Shown piece after piece: positions 45,201-58,500 of a stretch of DNA of 64,000 nt; within the stretch, counting starts at the first letter, position 1, and each line of letters opens with the position of its first letter. The position numbers and the translations under genes were made by a program. The stretch is taken from NCBI GenBank assembly GCA_037178855.1, contig JASJZC010000005.1:10106001-10170000 (forward strand), given 5' to 3'. The stretch comes from Oscheius sp. JU75. Its lineage: Eukaryota > Nematoda > Chromadorea > Rhabditida > Rhabditidae. The notes under the pieces are model-generated. The model had not been told where the DNA came from, searched no databases, and saw only the letters and a list, made by a program, of their open reading frames with translations.

Positions 45201-48200
45201 AGCGACCGCTTCAAGTTCGACTCCTTCTCGACCAGCTCATTGAATGGAGCTGCGCTCTGCCACATCTTCCAGATGTCCTCGGCCAACGATAGGTTCCTGC
45301 AAAGCATTTTTCATCTTGTTGAAAAAGAAAATGTATAGAAATCAGAAAGAACTATAGAACACTTACAACTCAACAATACAAGCAGTCATTCTCTGTCCTT
45401 TCTAAATGGTTCATTAAGCACCCCGAGTGTCAACAACAATCCTATTTTTGGAGGATTAACTCGTCAAATTATGGGTAAAATTTGAAAAACTGGATCATTG
45501 TTGCAGAAGAACGTGGCTGGGTCGTTCTCTGTCGTCCGGGTCTCAAGTCAGAGAGATAAAGGAACAGATAGAGGTCGGTAAGAGGTGTTTTGAGGCTTTC
45601 GGAAGTTTAAGAGTTGGATGATCGAGGTTTTACGAGTGAGAACATTGGGGAGTAACTGGATCAGGTACTGCTACTTATTGACGGAAGACGATGCTTTGGA
45701 AAAGAGCAGATGGAAAAGGAAGAACAAAGCTGGCACCTCTTGGAAAAGGTTTAACAAGATGTGTTTTCCTGGAAAACCGAGTAGTTTTTGAAGAGATGAT
45801 GGAAAAGATGATTTTGCGTAGAAGACTTATAATCTTTTCTTCACGTAGGCTACGATCGGTCGGGAGCGTGTAAACAGCACTTTCTCCAAAAGACTCGACT
45901 ATCAATAGGTTTAACTACAAGAACTTGGAGATCTGAAAGCTGGGTAGGAGCAGTCCAGACTCAAAGGAGATACTGTTGAATACTTGAAAGGATCAGAAAT
46001 ACAAGGATGTTTGCAGGAGGTGAGACGCTAAACGTAGAAGTGCTTTGAGAGGTCAAATTGCTCGGGATGAGTTAAGATACTGGAGGATTGGTCGATAGGA
46101 ATAAGAGAAGAGAGTCACTGGCTCCTTAGAACTGTATAACAAAATAGTTGGAACAGTTTGATCGGAAATTGAAGAGTTTTTTACAGGGGACAGGGACTTG
46201 ACCGGCCTTTGAGCTGATACCGATGGGTTATCAGTGATCAGAGCGGATTTTTCGCAGCCAGCAGTGCAAGAAGAGTTTCGAGAGTCTTACGAAAAGGCAC
46301 GGGGAAGAACCTATTGGGTAGAGAGAGAGAGAGTGTAAAAGTCAAAAATTTCTCTACGGATCGTTATGTTCGTCAATATACAAAAGTCCACTGACTGTTC
46401 TGAACTGTCTACCGAACTGTGAATAGCAACTGTTTACGGAGAGACTTTTTGGGAAAATTCCCATTTCGGAAACTCCACGTGTTGTTTTCTCTCCCAGCCT
46501 CTAGAAAATCCCACAATGTTATAACAAGAAGGGGTTTGAGAATAAAAACTACTGACGTCAAGGCAGTGATAAGAGATTCCGATGGTGGTGAAATGAGAGC
46601 CCCCTTCCAACTAGGTAGCTCTTTCGGAGCTGGCTGTTGTCACAGCCGTGCTTATCCAGCCGACAGTGTATGTGTTTCAAGGGGGGCTGGCGGCGGTCAT
46701 TAAAAGCTCGGGAGGGCAATCGGGAGAGCTAAAGACGGACAGGCTGGGGCACCCACAAATGATAGACACTGATAAAGGTGGGGGTGAGGGGAGAGATGGG
46801 AGACGAGCCAAAACATGATGATTCAAAATGGGGGAATGACAACAGAGAGAGTGTCAAGAAGAACAAAGAGAAAGAGTCTGATAGAACTGATAGGGCTGTC
46901 TCTCTCTTTCTGTCCCTCTGTCTGTCTTTTTGTCTCTTTGTCTGTTTGTTCTGCTCTATTCCGAACTCTGCTATTTGTGGGAGTGAAATGGAACTACTGG
47001 GAAGAGTTCCCCTTTGTCCCTGTGATGACTGATCACGTCCTGAAACAATATAGACATGTTTTTCGCACTTGCAAAAAGGGTTTGAATAACTAAAATTTCA
47101 CAACCTTGTTGTCTACTACTGTGAAAAAGAATTGATACAATGTGATTGGCTCGCATTGAAGTTTTTGGAAAAGCCGACTAGCTATTCAGCGAATACCACA
47201 ATTACATGCATTGTGATGATAGAGGGCCCTGTATCCGTGATCTATTGTATGAATTGATAACTAGGGGGCTCGTTTCTCGGAACTTATGTGAATGACTCTT
47301 TGTAAGAGATCAGCCGTCTGGAACTGTAGTGACCGAGAGAGACTTAGATGCAGAGAGGCACTGACTGAAAGATAGAGAGAGACAGATAGACATTGATCAA
47401 TGATACCCTGTTCTGCAGCCAATGAAACATCTACTTTTCCTACAAAGTGTCACTTTTGATGGGAACGTTTCACACACCTTGTGGTCTTGTTTACTTGGAC
47501 TAATTCCCACAGAGCCTTCTGACCGAGTGGACTTTAGGAAGTGTAATTTGGGAACCTAGTTTGCAAATGTTTACCATGGAGGAGATCAGTGGGGACAAGA
47601 GATTGCATATGTTCACAACAAAATCCAGAACAAGTGAAATAAAAGAGGCAGGGAGACAAGAGAGACAGAGAGTTCGGGTGACTAAAAACGTAGTGTGTGC
47701 CAAACAGAATTGCCGTGAAAGCTGCCGACATTTATGAGCCTAAAAATACAGGCGAGCGACATTATTACGCTATTGTTAGTCGGCATCTGACATATAATAG
47801 GAGCAGCGGCGCCACATCACACCAGCCAGGAGTGCTTTTGTATGGAGCGTAAGAGTCAGTCGACGTGAATCAGCCTCTTCGACACAACGACGGTGTGTCG
47901 TAACAGAATGTAAAGTCTCCCTTGAATGATGTGGTTTGTTAAATAATAGCCTATATGTTTGGGCACAATATGGTGCCCGAAAAGGACAACATACTACTTC
48001 TGGCGGAGCATTACAATTCAGACAAAATAATTTGACTTTGGAAGAAATTAGGAGTGTGATTATTGAATTAGAGGAACTGGAAGAGACAGAGACAGAAATA
48101 AAGACAGAGCAAATCTGTGACGCTGTTTAGAATGGTCACAACGTGAGAGTAAGCCACAAAAATGTAAACAATAACTCAATAAGGTAGCTGTCCCGCGTCT

Positions 48201-51200
48201 GGATGATCAGAGAGCTCTCAAAACAAGACTAGAGTCTTCTACAATCCATGGGTACACGCATTGCCTGTTCTTAGAAACACCACCACTCACACCTGCCCCT
48301 ATTATGATGCAATAGCAAATCCCATCAACCTACAGCTGAAAAAGAAGGAACATTCAGGGACGAATTAGCCGATTATCACGAACTATTCACTGAAATGATC
48401 ACGGAATTTTGATAGGAGAACAGCTGGATGTTTGAGTGTTTTCAGTACAGATCTACTGCAGAGAGGTCTCTGTCTCGCTGTCCACTGAACTTCTACAGAT
48501 ACCACATAGCATAGGACGACGGTACCGATGTCCCTAATTGAAAATTCAAAGTGAGAGACGGGAGTAGAGATGACCAAAGGGTACGGAAAAAAACAAGTAG
48601 GGGAGTGGTCAATAAGATGAGAATACCTTGTTTCACAGACCGACCGAAAGTACTGAACTGAAAATGGGGGAGGGGAGTTCAAGGACTAAAAACAACTCGA
48701 GTGTACCGTGAGAGATGACGCTTCTCCTGAGTCAGGTATGAGTCCGAGATTATGAGTCTCAGAAGTGATGAAACGTGGTGTAAGATCAGAAAATATACTC
48801 CTACTACTGACTCTTCAGGTTAGACAAGGTAAAATTCATTTCCAGACAACCGGAAATGTTCCGTAAGCTGTACTACAGACTCTCTCATATTAGGTATGCC
48901 CGAGAGTCATATTGACTACAGAATACGGGAGACAGTGGAGAAACTATTAGACTATCATGTCAAATTGGAAATGAAAGGAGATATATGGTGGGAGCCAGAT
49001 GACCACTTAAACCGTGAGTGTCGAACAGACTGTATATTGGAAATGGTCCGACTGACTCAACCTTTTTTGCAATAGCTAGCAACATAGTAAATACAAATCA
49101 AAAGTCAGTTAATACGAAGAAACAGAGAGACAGAGAGACAGTCTTGAAATCCAGAAATAGAAAAGCAAAGTTCACTTCTTCGAAAGAGAACATGATCTGT
49201 ATTCAGTTCTATGCAAGGATCTCCCGTAACAAATCAGCTCCTATTCTTCGGGCTTCAATAGAAAAAAGATCTCGTCGCAGTCCCTCTGTATACCTACAGC
49301 TCTCTTTGAATAGCTCCCCCTCACAGTCAGTACTGGAATTAGACATCTCTTTTCAGTGAAAAGAAATAGAAGAAGTGTGTATGGGAGCAATGAATGACTG
49401 CCTAATGATCCAGGAAGCCAAGATTGAATATGGCAGCTAATCAGGACTGTGACAAACACGCCACTCAGGTACTGCATTTGTGTTTCAAAAGCACTAATTG
49501 CTTTCGGCTACAATTTTAATGCGATGTGCACACGCAATAAACAGAAGGAGAATAAGTGGGATGATCTTTGGAGCTCTTCTGCAAAAGAGGGGGACGTTTG
49601 GTAAGGGAATAACTCTCAAGGGAAGAGTACATGGATAGGGTTGAGAGACAGTCGCTTGGACAAGGAGTTTCAAATACTGTCAACTGACAGAGTCTCTGGA
49701 GAAGGCAGTAGTAAGTCACGGACTTAAAACACACAGAAAGACAGACAGTAGATAGACAAGAAAAGGGACAGTTGGTCAACAAAGACCAGAGACCACTCTT
49801 CCCAACAACAACATGGCCCTAAATCAACTGGACAGCTGGAATGTTCAATTTGACCAGTCATTTCTGCCGCTGGAGAGTGTCTAGTCCTGTTCTTTGAAAT
49901 GAAGAACTGTAGAACCTTTGAGGATTTTTGCAGTGCACTACCAGTCAAACGCTACCCTTTACATTTCAATGTAACAAGGGTGGCAAACAGTCCCTTTCAC
50001 GTTATCCGACAAAAGTTCAGCGTTACCTATCTCAAACTACGTTTCCGTAAGGCTAGGAAGGTTAAAATCTTTCTGGCCTGTTAGGTCAAAACAATATCAT
50101 TCAAAACCCGTTATCTTCGAGGGAAGGGGAAAATTGGAACATCACCAGGTAGCTCTCACCGACTTCTTAGCTTCAATACACATTTAAAAACGCCACAAAG
50201 TAACACTGACCGGATGACCCTAGTTAAAACTGTTTCCCCTGGCACTTACATTCAAAGCCTTATCTCTCGTAGAGAATGCTGACCAAAGGCTGCAGTCGCT
50301 CCACCACGAATGTCTTACAAGGAAGCTTGTTTTATTGTTTTTTTTAGATTTCATATTCTGTAATATGACTAACATAGCAGTGTAAACAAGGCAGCACTGA
50401 AATTGTAACGAGACAAATCTGATGTGATGATTGCGTGACCCATTGTACTAATCACCAGACTACAATTATAGATCAGGTCCAAAATCTTGCACGAATGCGT
50501 ATGCGTGGCTAATGGGAGCAACAGAAAATTACTCCCAATATTCTAAAGGGATTCCATACTTTCTCAAGACGCCGCCCCGCTTTTTCTATGTTTAGACGAA
50601 GGAAACCCTTAAAATAGGGGAAGGAGGATGATTGATGAACCACACTGATTAAGAGGCGGTGTCCTCTTATTGATGGTCTTCTTAAAGGGCAGTTGAAAAA
50701 TAATAGTCACCTAGGTAATATGGGAACAGAGAAACATCGCAGTGACTGGCTTAGGTAAATGCGCCGAAAGACTACTGTGACCGCTCTCTAAGAGGCTTAA
50801 ATCTCTCATCTGCAAGTCAATTTTGACGGCGTAAGCTGGTCTAGACTTTAAGTCGGTGATTTTTTGCTGCAAAGTTTATGAAGCTGTGGGGAAAAACAGG
50901 CGTTAGGTGATCACAGGGCGAGAACAAGAAGAGAGCGTCTAACACAGAAGTGACTGGACTTTTTGGAACAAAACTTTTATAGAGACGGGCATGGCAACCC
51001 TTGCAGATCAGACGCTATCAGATGGAAACGATCAGGGTGAGATTGTGATGAAAATCTTGGGCAGTTTAGATTGGTTCGAACCCGGTACTGATGGTTCTCA
51101 CAACGAAGTGACCATGTCAAGCTGAACTGGCCTGTCTATGTTGTCCATGTTGGTACAAAGGAACAACCACGTGATGATTACATACAGTTTTCTGTTCCCC

Positions 51201-51682
51201 TCATGAATAGTTATCGCCTGAATAGGCTCATTGTTACTGGTATTGTTGAATTTCTGTGCAACAAAAGATGACCAATAGATACCATTTTTAAAAATAAACA
51301 CTGACTCGAATCAAAAATTTGGAAGACCTTGAGACAGAGTCCAATAAAGAGCTCAGACACGCGACCGTTGGCTTCAGCCCCTTTATGGCATTGGACCCTT
51401 TGTCATACGGTAAAGTTTGCAGATATTCTCATGCCATTAACACGATTCCTCCCATTCAAAAGGCAATTTCACACAGGGCCATCAAGCAAGCCATTTTATA
51501 GTACAGTCCTACGATTAAGTAGGCACTTGACCGTGTGCTCTCTATACGCCGCTAACAGTGGATTCTTTTGTTTAAAATGAATGGGAAAGAATAAAACAGT
51601 TGATAGACAGACAGAGAAGTACCACAATTCGTACTTACTGTGATGTAAGAGGCTGTGGAGCGGCGATAATGTTCGAAGCCAT
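42224..51682 (-). CDS. Gln-rich protein, 399 aa, probable transcription co-regulator
   Basis: Six exons (51682-51639, 45296-45179, 44128-44008, 43753-43446, 43406-43317, 42742-42224) sum to exactly 1200 nt. The N-terminus (MASNIIAAPQPLTSQ, then LAEDIWKMWQSAAPFNEL and VEKESNLKRSLPQAF) is helical and is the only non-repetitive part. From about residue 70 the protein is dominated by Gln with Leu, Met and His (QQQHMQQQQLQAQQ type), then Pro/Thr/Ser-rich sequence to the end. Such Gln-rich regions are common in co-activators, but no DNA-binding or enzymatic domain is visible. I do not recognise the family. The first intron is 6.3 kb in a genome where most are about 40 nt, which hints at regulatory content. 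Confidence 0.75.
44230..44345. other. Noncoding segment related to the duplicated element
   Basis: Within an intron; GAGCCGTAAAAATGCAGGCG resembles GAGCCTAAAAATACAGGCG of the elements at 47671 and 53677. The similarity is short and may be chance. Confidence 0.3.
46888..46955 (+). repeat. CTGTCTCT-type microsatellite (example of a window-wide family)
   Basis: Imperfect (TCTCTNTGTC)n runs. Similar tracts or their complement occur near 150, 1795, 5850, 17890, 27905, 29890, 31600, 43800, 47340, 49120, 51750, 53850, 54800, 55370, 59950 and 61550, in introns and intergenic DNA alike. Confidence 0.7.
47671..47838 (+). other. Duplicated noncoding element, copy 1
   Basis: About 165 bp. Its core (about 47725-47815) is identical to 53737-53823, including ATTTATGAGCCTAAAAATAC and TTGTTAGTCGGCATCTGACA. 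No open frame, no terminal repeats and no poly-A tail. It lies in the first intron of the Gln-rich gene. Confidence 0.75.
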
Positions 51683-51710
51683 GTGAGGGCACCAAGCCAA
51701 ATGAGGCAAC

Positions 51711-51716
51711 CTGTAA
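51711..51716 (-). other. Unpaired splice acceptor upstream of Gln-rich gene
   Basis: On the minus strand TTAATTACAG ends at 51711, 28 nt before the ATG at 51682. Candidate spliced-leader acceptor. Confidence 0.4.
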
Positions 51717-51719
51717 TTA

Positions 51720-54700
51720 ATCCCTTTTATCGCCTTTTACATAAGCATATAAAAGAGAGAGGAAGACAGAGAGAGAAAAAAGAGAAGCACACATTGGTCT
51801 AGCAACTTGTTATTCGAAGATGGCTGACGTAAAAAGGGATGAAGATGAATATGCGAATCAGTTCTGGAAGATATAATCTTGGCTCTGGGATTATTGCGGG
51901 TAGAGACTAAAAAAGAGGTGATGTTGATCACAGACATGTTGTTATTAGAGGTACAGGGAAAGATCGGGAACTTTGTCTCTCCTTGTCTTTAAAGTAGAAG
52001 TGCTGGAAAACAGAGAGTGACAGGCACTAATGACCAAGCGACGCAGAACAACAAAAATTTAGAGGAACTGGTTTTTATATTGGGGAGACTGTTAAACTCT
52101 GCCTATTTTTGAAGACAGAGAGCACTACTTTGTGGAAAGTCGAACTTCATGATTTGGATGCGTAAGTTGCGAAAAGTAGGATATGTCTCGCTGTCTCTGT
52201 TTCTTAGGGTCAGGTTTGTCATATTTAGTACTTTTTTCTGACAGAAGACCTTATTCTTCAGTATTGCAATGTTTTGCAAAGTTCTAGAGCATGTCAAACT
52301 CTACGAGTTTGCAGGACATCGCTAAGTAAGCTAACAAAAGTGTTCTTCGCTACGAAAAACGTACTAGAAGGAATGGGATCCTTGGAAGATAAGGCCACAA
52401 ACGTCACAAACTGTTTTAGGAAGGCCTTCTTCAATTCCTACTAAAAACTTGTGGTGTTCCAAAGATAAATTGTTTTCCGTGAATTACAGCCGCCTGACTC
52501 ATTTGTAAATCATAAGCGAGGACTTTTTGAAATTTCAATGACCAAAATAACAGAAACACAGTGACGGCTGTTGCTGTCCTAATAATATCACACGGGGTGA
52601 CTATGTTCTATCTGATTATGCTGAAACAGAATCAGTGTGTGTCCCACGTCTGTATTGACAACAACATACGAGTACAATCAGTCTCAACGAACGAGCGATT
52701 ATACCCTATGGAGAGAGAGAGACAAACTTCAAAGAACAATACAACGAATTAGAGAGAGGGAGCGGCGCCGATTTGGAGAGAAAAACAGGACTTGTCTAAT
52801 ATGAGAAGAGGTACCTGTGGGTGCGAATTAGGGGTGCCCCTCGTCCTTGACTCGTCCTATTAGGTTCCGTTTTGCACTTTCAATTAGTCGTCTGATGTCA
52901 GAAGACTGAATCGCGTAAAGAAAATTAGATGTTAAAAACAACACGACTTCTTTATGAAGCTAAAAAAGAGAGACGGCCTGAGCCAAATAACAGTCATGTA
53001 CGGTTTGATTGAGCGTAATGACAGCCATAGGAATGAGTAAAATGTTATTCGTAGAGAGGTTCTGGGTAAAAGTGCTGGTCTCAGTCTCTGTATCTCTCTA
53101 GGCAACTGGGATCTCTGCATCTTGTCGAAATTTCACCAATAAACATCTCAAGCTGAATCAGTTGTTGGGAAACCCTGCTAAATTCCCCCCAATATAGCAA
53201 ATGATCAGTCTCATCCGGTTGGAGTCCCGTATACATAAAAGTAGAGCTTCCAACCACATCAGAAGCCTATAAATTGCTCATCCTCACGTAATATGCGTTA
53301 GTCGCTGACCTATTCCCGATTTGTGTTCGAGGAAGGAATGGCTTCCTGGTGGGTTTCTCTCAAAATGTTTCGGCCAGGCTTCACTACGGAACGTTTCCTT
53401 GTTCTCGTGGGGTGATTAATGGAAAGTCGGACTATTGAAACGGCGGGAATTATTCAATAGCGGGCAATTGATACGCGTGAGGATAAAAACATTTTAATGA
53501 AGTAGTCATAACACTGTTGTGATCCAGGGTGGGAGCAGAGTCATGAGAATACGACTGTGAGAACAAGGTAGTTGTCGAGGGAGTAATCAGTTGACAACCA
53601 TGGGAGAAAGTACTACTGATGAGAGAGAGAGAGAGTTAAGAAAGCAACCTGCAGAGAGACCCCCAAAAATCGATAGAGTTTGGATGACTGAAAACGTAGT
53701 GCGTGCTAAAACAGAATTGCCGTGAAAAGCTGTCGACATTTATGAGCCTAAAAATACAGGCGAGCGACATTATTACGCTATTGTTAGTCGGCATCTGACA
53801 TATAATAGGAGCAGCGGCGCCACACCAGCCAGAAGTGTATGGAGAGAGACAGAGAGACACAGAGATAGTCTCTTTCAGACCTAACCAATTCTGTGAAAGT
53901 GCTATATTCAATAGTTTAGAGATGTCGAAATGGCTATAAGACAGTTGAATCCCATCAAAAACAACCAATTCCAGATAGTGGCATCTCACAAAGAGTGAGG
54001 GAGGAGATCAGCTAGCTCAAAATCAAAGGACAGAGTTGGTGACTGTTTCTCGCTCTCTCGGTGTTTAGTCTCAAATCTGTAGAAGACACAGTCTTAAGAT
54101 AAAGGGATAAATTCGAATAAAGAAGTGATGTTTAAGTGACTGAATCAGAGTTCAGGGACTCAACCGAAAGAGGAAGTTTGTGCTGTGAACGTGTAGGTAC
54201 GATTGTTCAAGAGCAGGCCCACGAGAAAAATATTTACTTGACTATCAAGAAGAAGAGGAGAAAAGCCTGTCTCTAACAGGTAGCCAATAAGCTCAGAGTT
54301 AACGAACCTATCTCCCTCGAGTTACTCGACTAACAATCAGACTACACATCTACTTAAGTTTTTTATATGTGAGAGTTTTTCTTACGAAGATGGACCCAAG
54401 ACAGACAATTGATCAGTACATTTAAAGAGCCGATCCTGATAAGATGGGTTAAAGGGAATAAAAGAGGAACTAAATCAAAACGGCAGGAATACAAACTGGA
54501 TGCTAAGTAATAAAACTGCCTTCCCTAAAAAGCTGGTTCCTATGGACACCCCATTCAGCTATCAAGTGACAAATAGGCAAGTTCGCTACAGCTGATCAGC
54601 ACCAGTTTAGAAATAGAACAAGAGAGATTGGCCGAGACTAAGGACTACGGCTGCTAGTAATGAATTGCCACGAGGCGAACTTATGACTACAGATCACTTT

Positions 54701-55460
54701 TCAAAGACTACTTTTGAAGCATGACTTGATGACAGTCACTAGACTGCAATAGTCATCGGAACACATGAAGATTCATTTTCTCACTCTATAAAACGCCCCT
54801 GAAAGAGAGAGCGAGAGAGAGAAAGAGAACGTGATCACAGATTCGGCTAAAACGAAGTTTCGCATGGAAAGTTAGATTCAAAACGTCACCATGTTGCAAA
54901 ATAACAACACACTGTCACAGTTGGATTGTTCTCTTTAACTCGCTCTATTCGCGGGGCCTGTAATCTGTTATTGGTAGCAATTGCACAGTTCACAGAGCGG
55001 CTTATGACCAAACTCGGGGGATCATGCGCATAATAACGAGACGTGGCCGTGGAGAGAACGATTGCTACGAATGTTGCCTCTTTGGAGCGGGATGACTCAA
55101 GCTAAAGGTCTGAAAATTGGTTCGTGGTCATCTCCGTTACTACGATCCACGTGGGTGTGGGAGCAATTATGTACCTAGAGTGGGGGTTGCAAATAAAATT
55201 GTAGTATGGACAGCTGCACGTAATGTGTGTTTCTGTCCCGTAGCTCATGCGTGAAAACGATGCATAGATCAGAGTGTGGTGCCGCTTCCTGGGCAGAATT
55301 ATCAAGTCTGAGGGGGTATTATTGAGAAAAGAGAACAGGTATACTTGGGAGAAAGCACCGATAAAGGGAGACAGAGACACAGAGAGATAGGTTACTGGAT
55401 TGTGCTGAACAAATGAACTTGCTGAGCTGACAGGCGATTGTGTGATGTGGTGTCATCTTT
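51720..55460. other. Gene-free intergenic DNA
   Basis: No supported coding sequence on either strand; only short random frames. It holds the second duplicated noncoding element and microsatellites. The promoter of the Gln-rich gene should lie at its left edge. Confidence 0.45.
53677..53840 (+). other. Duplicated noncoding element, copy 2
   Basis: Direct-orientation copy of 47671-47838, about 2 kb upstream of the Gln-rich start codon. The flanks have diverged while the ~90-bp core is unchanged. The copy lacks four bases (CATC) near the right edge. Confidence 0.75.
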
Positions 55461-55469
55461 CTTTACTAA

Positions 55470-55595
55470 AGCGTAATGGTGTCCATCTGTCTGTCATGGT
55501 ATCCGCACAATTCCCAGTCAACACCAATACCCAAAAACGCTGACAAGTAATTTCATGTCAAGAGACAAGGGGACAAGCCAGCTGTGGAAGAAACG
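55470..55595 (+). repeat. Dispersed repeat R2, copy 2
   Basis: Matches 9063-9190 over about 125 bp (GGTGTCCATCTGTCTGTCAT against GGTGTCCGTTCGTCTGTCAT, and AGAGACAAGGGGACAAGCCA). Confidence 0.7.
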
Positions 55596-55599
55596 CATA

Positions 55600-58500
55600 T
55601 TCTGGAGGCTATAAAACTTCTATCCCGATAAACAATGGAAGGTTCGGGAAGGCTCAAAGCATAGGCAAAGAAAGTAAGATTGATACTTGTAAGCCAGTGT
55701 AAACGGCTTGGACAAGCATGCGAGTCAAAACAGGCTTTCTTTAAAGACAAGAGTCTAGATCAGTGCTTTTGGGATAACACGTAAGGATCGGCTCGACGTT
55801 CCCTCGCCCATAAGAAGAGGGAACCTCTTCCGCTCTGTTGATTCAACAGCTTGAAAAAAGATAGCTTGAACCCAGACTGAGTGCTAAATGAAATCACAAA
55901 GACTGTTAGATATCTAGCCTGCCCCGGTCGGTGTTTTATTGCCGATCCAGTAAACAGATAAGGTTCCAGAGAGTGCATGAAGGACGTTAAATAGGAGTAG
56001 GTTTCTAAAAGCTCCCCTCTACAAGAGTCATCAGCAACTGACTATCGCTAAAAGCAACCCAATTCCAAAGGCCGGGGGTCAACTTAGCACAGAGGAATCT
56101 AATTAAATCGTCGGTTAATTCACGCCCCTAAACAAACAGCGAAAAGCAGATATTGTGAGACTAGAATGTTACGATGGGGTGGGAAAACATATGAACCGGA
56201 TGATCTCCCCTATATGGTGGATAATACCACAAGTTCGAGTGTTCAGCATTGACGTACAGGGCCAGATGATATTATGGTTTGAGTATGGATAAATACTGGG
56301 ATTAGCCCAAGCTGTCATGGTTTATGGGCTCTGGAGATATGAATACTGTCCGCCCTCGCAAAGTTGAGAAAAGCTGCTTATGTACTCATCTGAGATGTGA
56401 GATGATATGGGAGACAGAGACTGGGAGAGGAAGTCCCAATGAATAGCCGCAACAGTGGTCACAAGGCCCTTCCTTTGAGAGCCGGGAAATTTGTTTTGCT
56501 CGAATTGCTCTACGTGCCCGGAAGACAATTATCTCGAGAATTCAAAGAACCTCCTTTCTTCTAGAGATAGTTGCACAACCTCTGGGGGTCAACAATTTGT
56601 CTCTCTCCCTCTCGCTCTCTTATTGTCATCATTGGAAGTAGGAGTGTGCTTTAAATAGACACAGGTCCAATCAAAACTTTCTGCTAGATTGGAGAAATTG
56701 TTTATTGGTGAGGGAGGTGGCCAGAATAGGCTCTGATATTTATAATTGCACCTGTTCTCAAGTAATGGGATTTTGAATGAGACAAAGGGTGGTTGTTGAG
56801 AGAAAGTAATACTCAGAATGATGTTGAAACAGAATCATTGAACAGGAATATACGTTTCAAGATCAGAGGATCGAACAGGAAAGAGTGGACAAAGTACATG
56901 TACAAGTGTTTCAGGGTGGCGAGTCTTTGTGAGTTTTCCAAGAAATGCAAGACTATTGGAGAAAGCCCAATAAAAACAGGGCATGAATTTTCTAGTATCG
57001 AGACGGTATAGGAGTGCCTCAAACTCTGGTGAGATGATAAGGGTGATACACAAGCAATTTACTGAACTAAATCTGGTAAATGTAAGAGTCTAGTCTTCCA
57101 ATTGCAGTATAAATAGAGTACAACGTCAAAAGTGTAAGCAACACTATGAAAAGAGTACAAAACTAGAGACGAGATGACTACCAATACGACGCAATGTATA
57201 GTGTGTGCCATCTTGTTGTTGTCCAATCCCTATCCAAAAAAAATTGTAATTTGTCTAAAACACATGTTCTGTTTACTAAAAACAGACCCACTGTTCTCTC
57301 TGAATCAAAAAGGCACAATCCACTCTTTCCGGACCCCTGAGCGCTTAGAGCGGATTTTAATTCGGAGCTGAAAATAATGCGCTTTGGCTGATACGACCCA
57401 ACAAATACTGTTTCTGAGTGGCATCAACATATTCGGCTTTTTGTTGGGAAGCCAAGGATGAGCCCACTCTTTGTCAGTTTCATAAGATGCGGATTGGTCG
57501 AGGATAAGTCAAATGGGAAGGTGTCTGAGGGATTTATGAATTAGGAAGGAAAGAGAAGAGCCTGATTTTGCGATTCGAGATTGTATACCCGAAACTACCC
57601 ATTGCAGAGTCTAGAGAATTCATCTCCTATCTTTTTGGCAGCCGTAGCAGACACTTTCAACCCGTACTCTCTGGACAATAAACTATATACTCATCCGTAC
57701 AGTATAGGCAACTGGACACAGAATCCATCGTGTGAAAGTGCTTCTGAGTCTCCATAAGGTCTCATCCGTACCCTCACGCCTCTGAAGTTGCTGTCAAGGG
57801 TCACCGTGCTTTCCCAGATTCTCAAACCAAGTTCTCGTCCGTACCATCTCAATAGACAGACAAGTATTGAGCTACTCCACTCGGCACAAAAATCATAAAC
57901 TGCAGGCTCAAGTACAGCCATATCATCACCTCGTCCATGGCACGTCAGTCCAAACGAAGTTTTTCCTCTCCCTTGCCCCAATAACAGTAACAATCGGCTC
58001 TATCTTTACATAAGCCGATTTGAAATGCAAATTTCCATAAGGCTCTTTTCTTGCTAGGGATTCTGTCTCTTGTCGTTCTCAAAAAGTAGAGCGGATTAGG
58101 CTGATCAAAACACTCTAAATAATGCTAATCCGGCTCAAAATGAGATTTCCCCCGAATTTCCGTGTGATCTCTTGGAGAGACCACATCATATTGGACTCGC
58201 TTGCAAGGAAACGGATGCTATAAAAATTGGATGGGAGAGCCTGAAGGAGACATATTTTCGTGTGCATGTCATGTGAAGTGTGAAAATTGAACCCCGCCAC
58301 GCTAGTCGGGCGTAAACATTTTCAAAAGGGAGGCCTAATCAAGTAGTCTCTAATCCCTCCACTTTGGAGGAAGGCTGGTAGCAAAGAAGGGGAAGAAATA
58401 AGCTATGAGGGGAAGTTGCTCAACTGGAAAACATGGTCTTTTGAATAGAGGGTTATTAGATCTTTGCGCTCACTAACACTGTCACTGTCGCTCTGTCTAT

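Larger units (their letters stand above)
45297..51638 (-). other. 6.3-kb first intron of the Gln-rich gene
   Basis: No coding exon was found on either strand. It contains scattered AGAGACAG microsatellites and one copy of the duplicated noncoding element (47671-47838). Confidence 0.55.
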
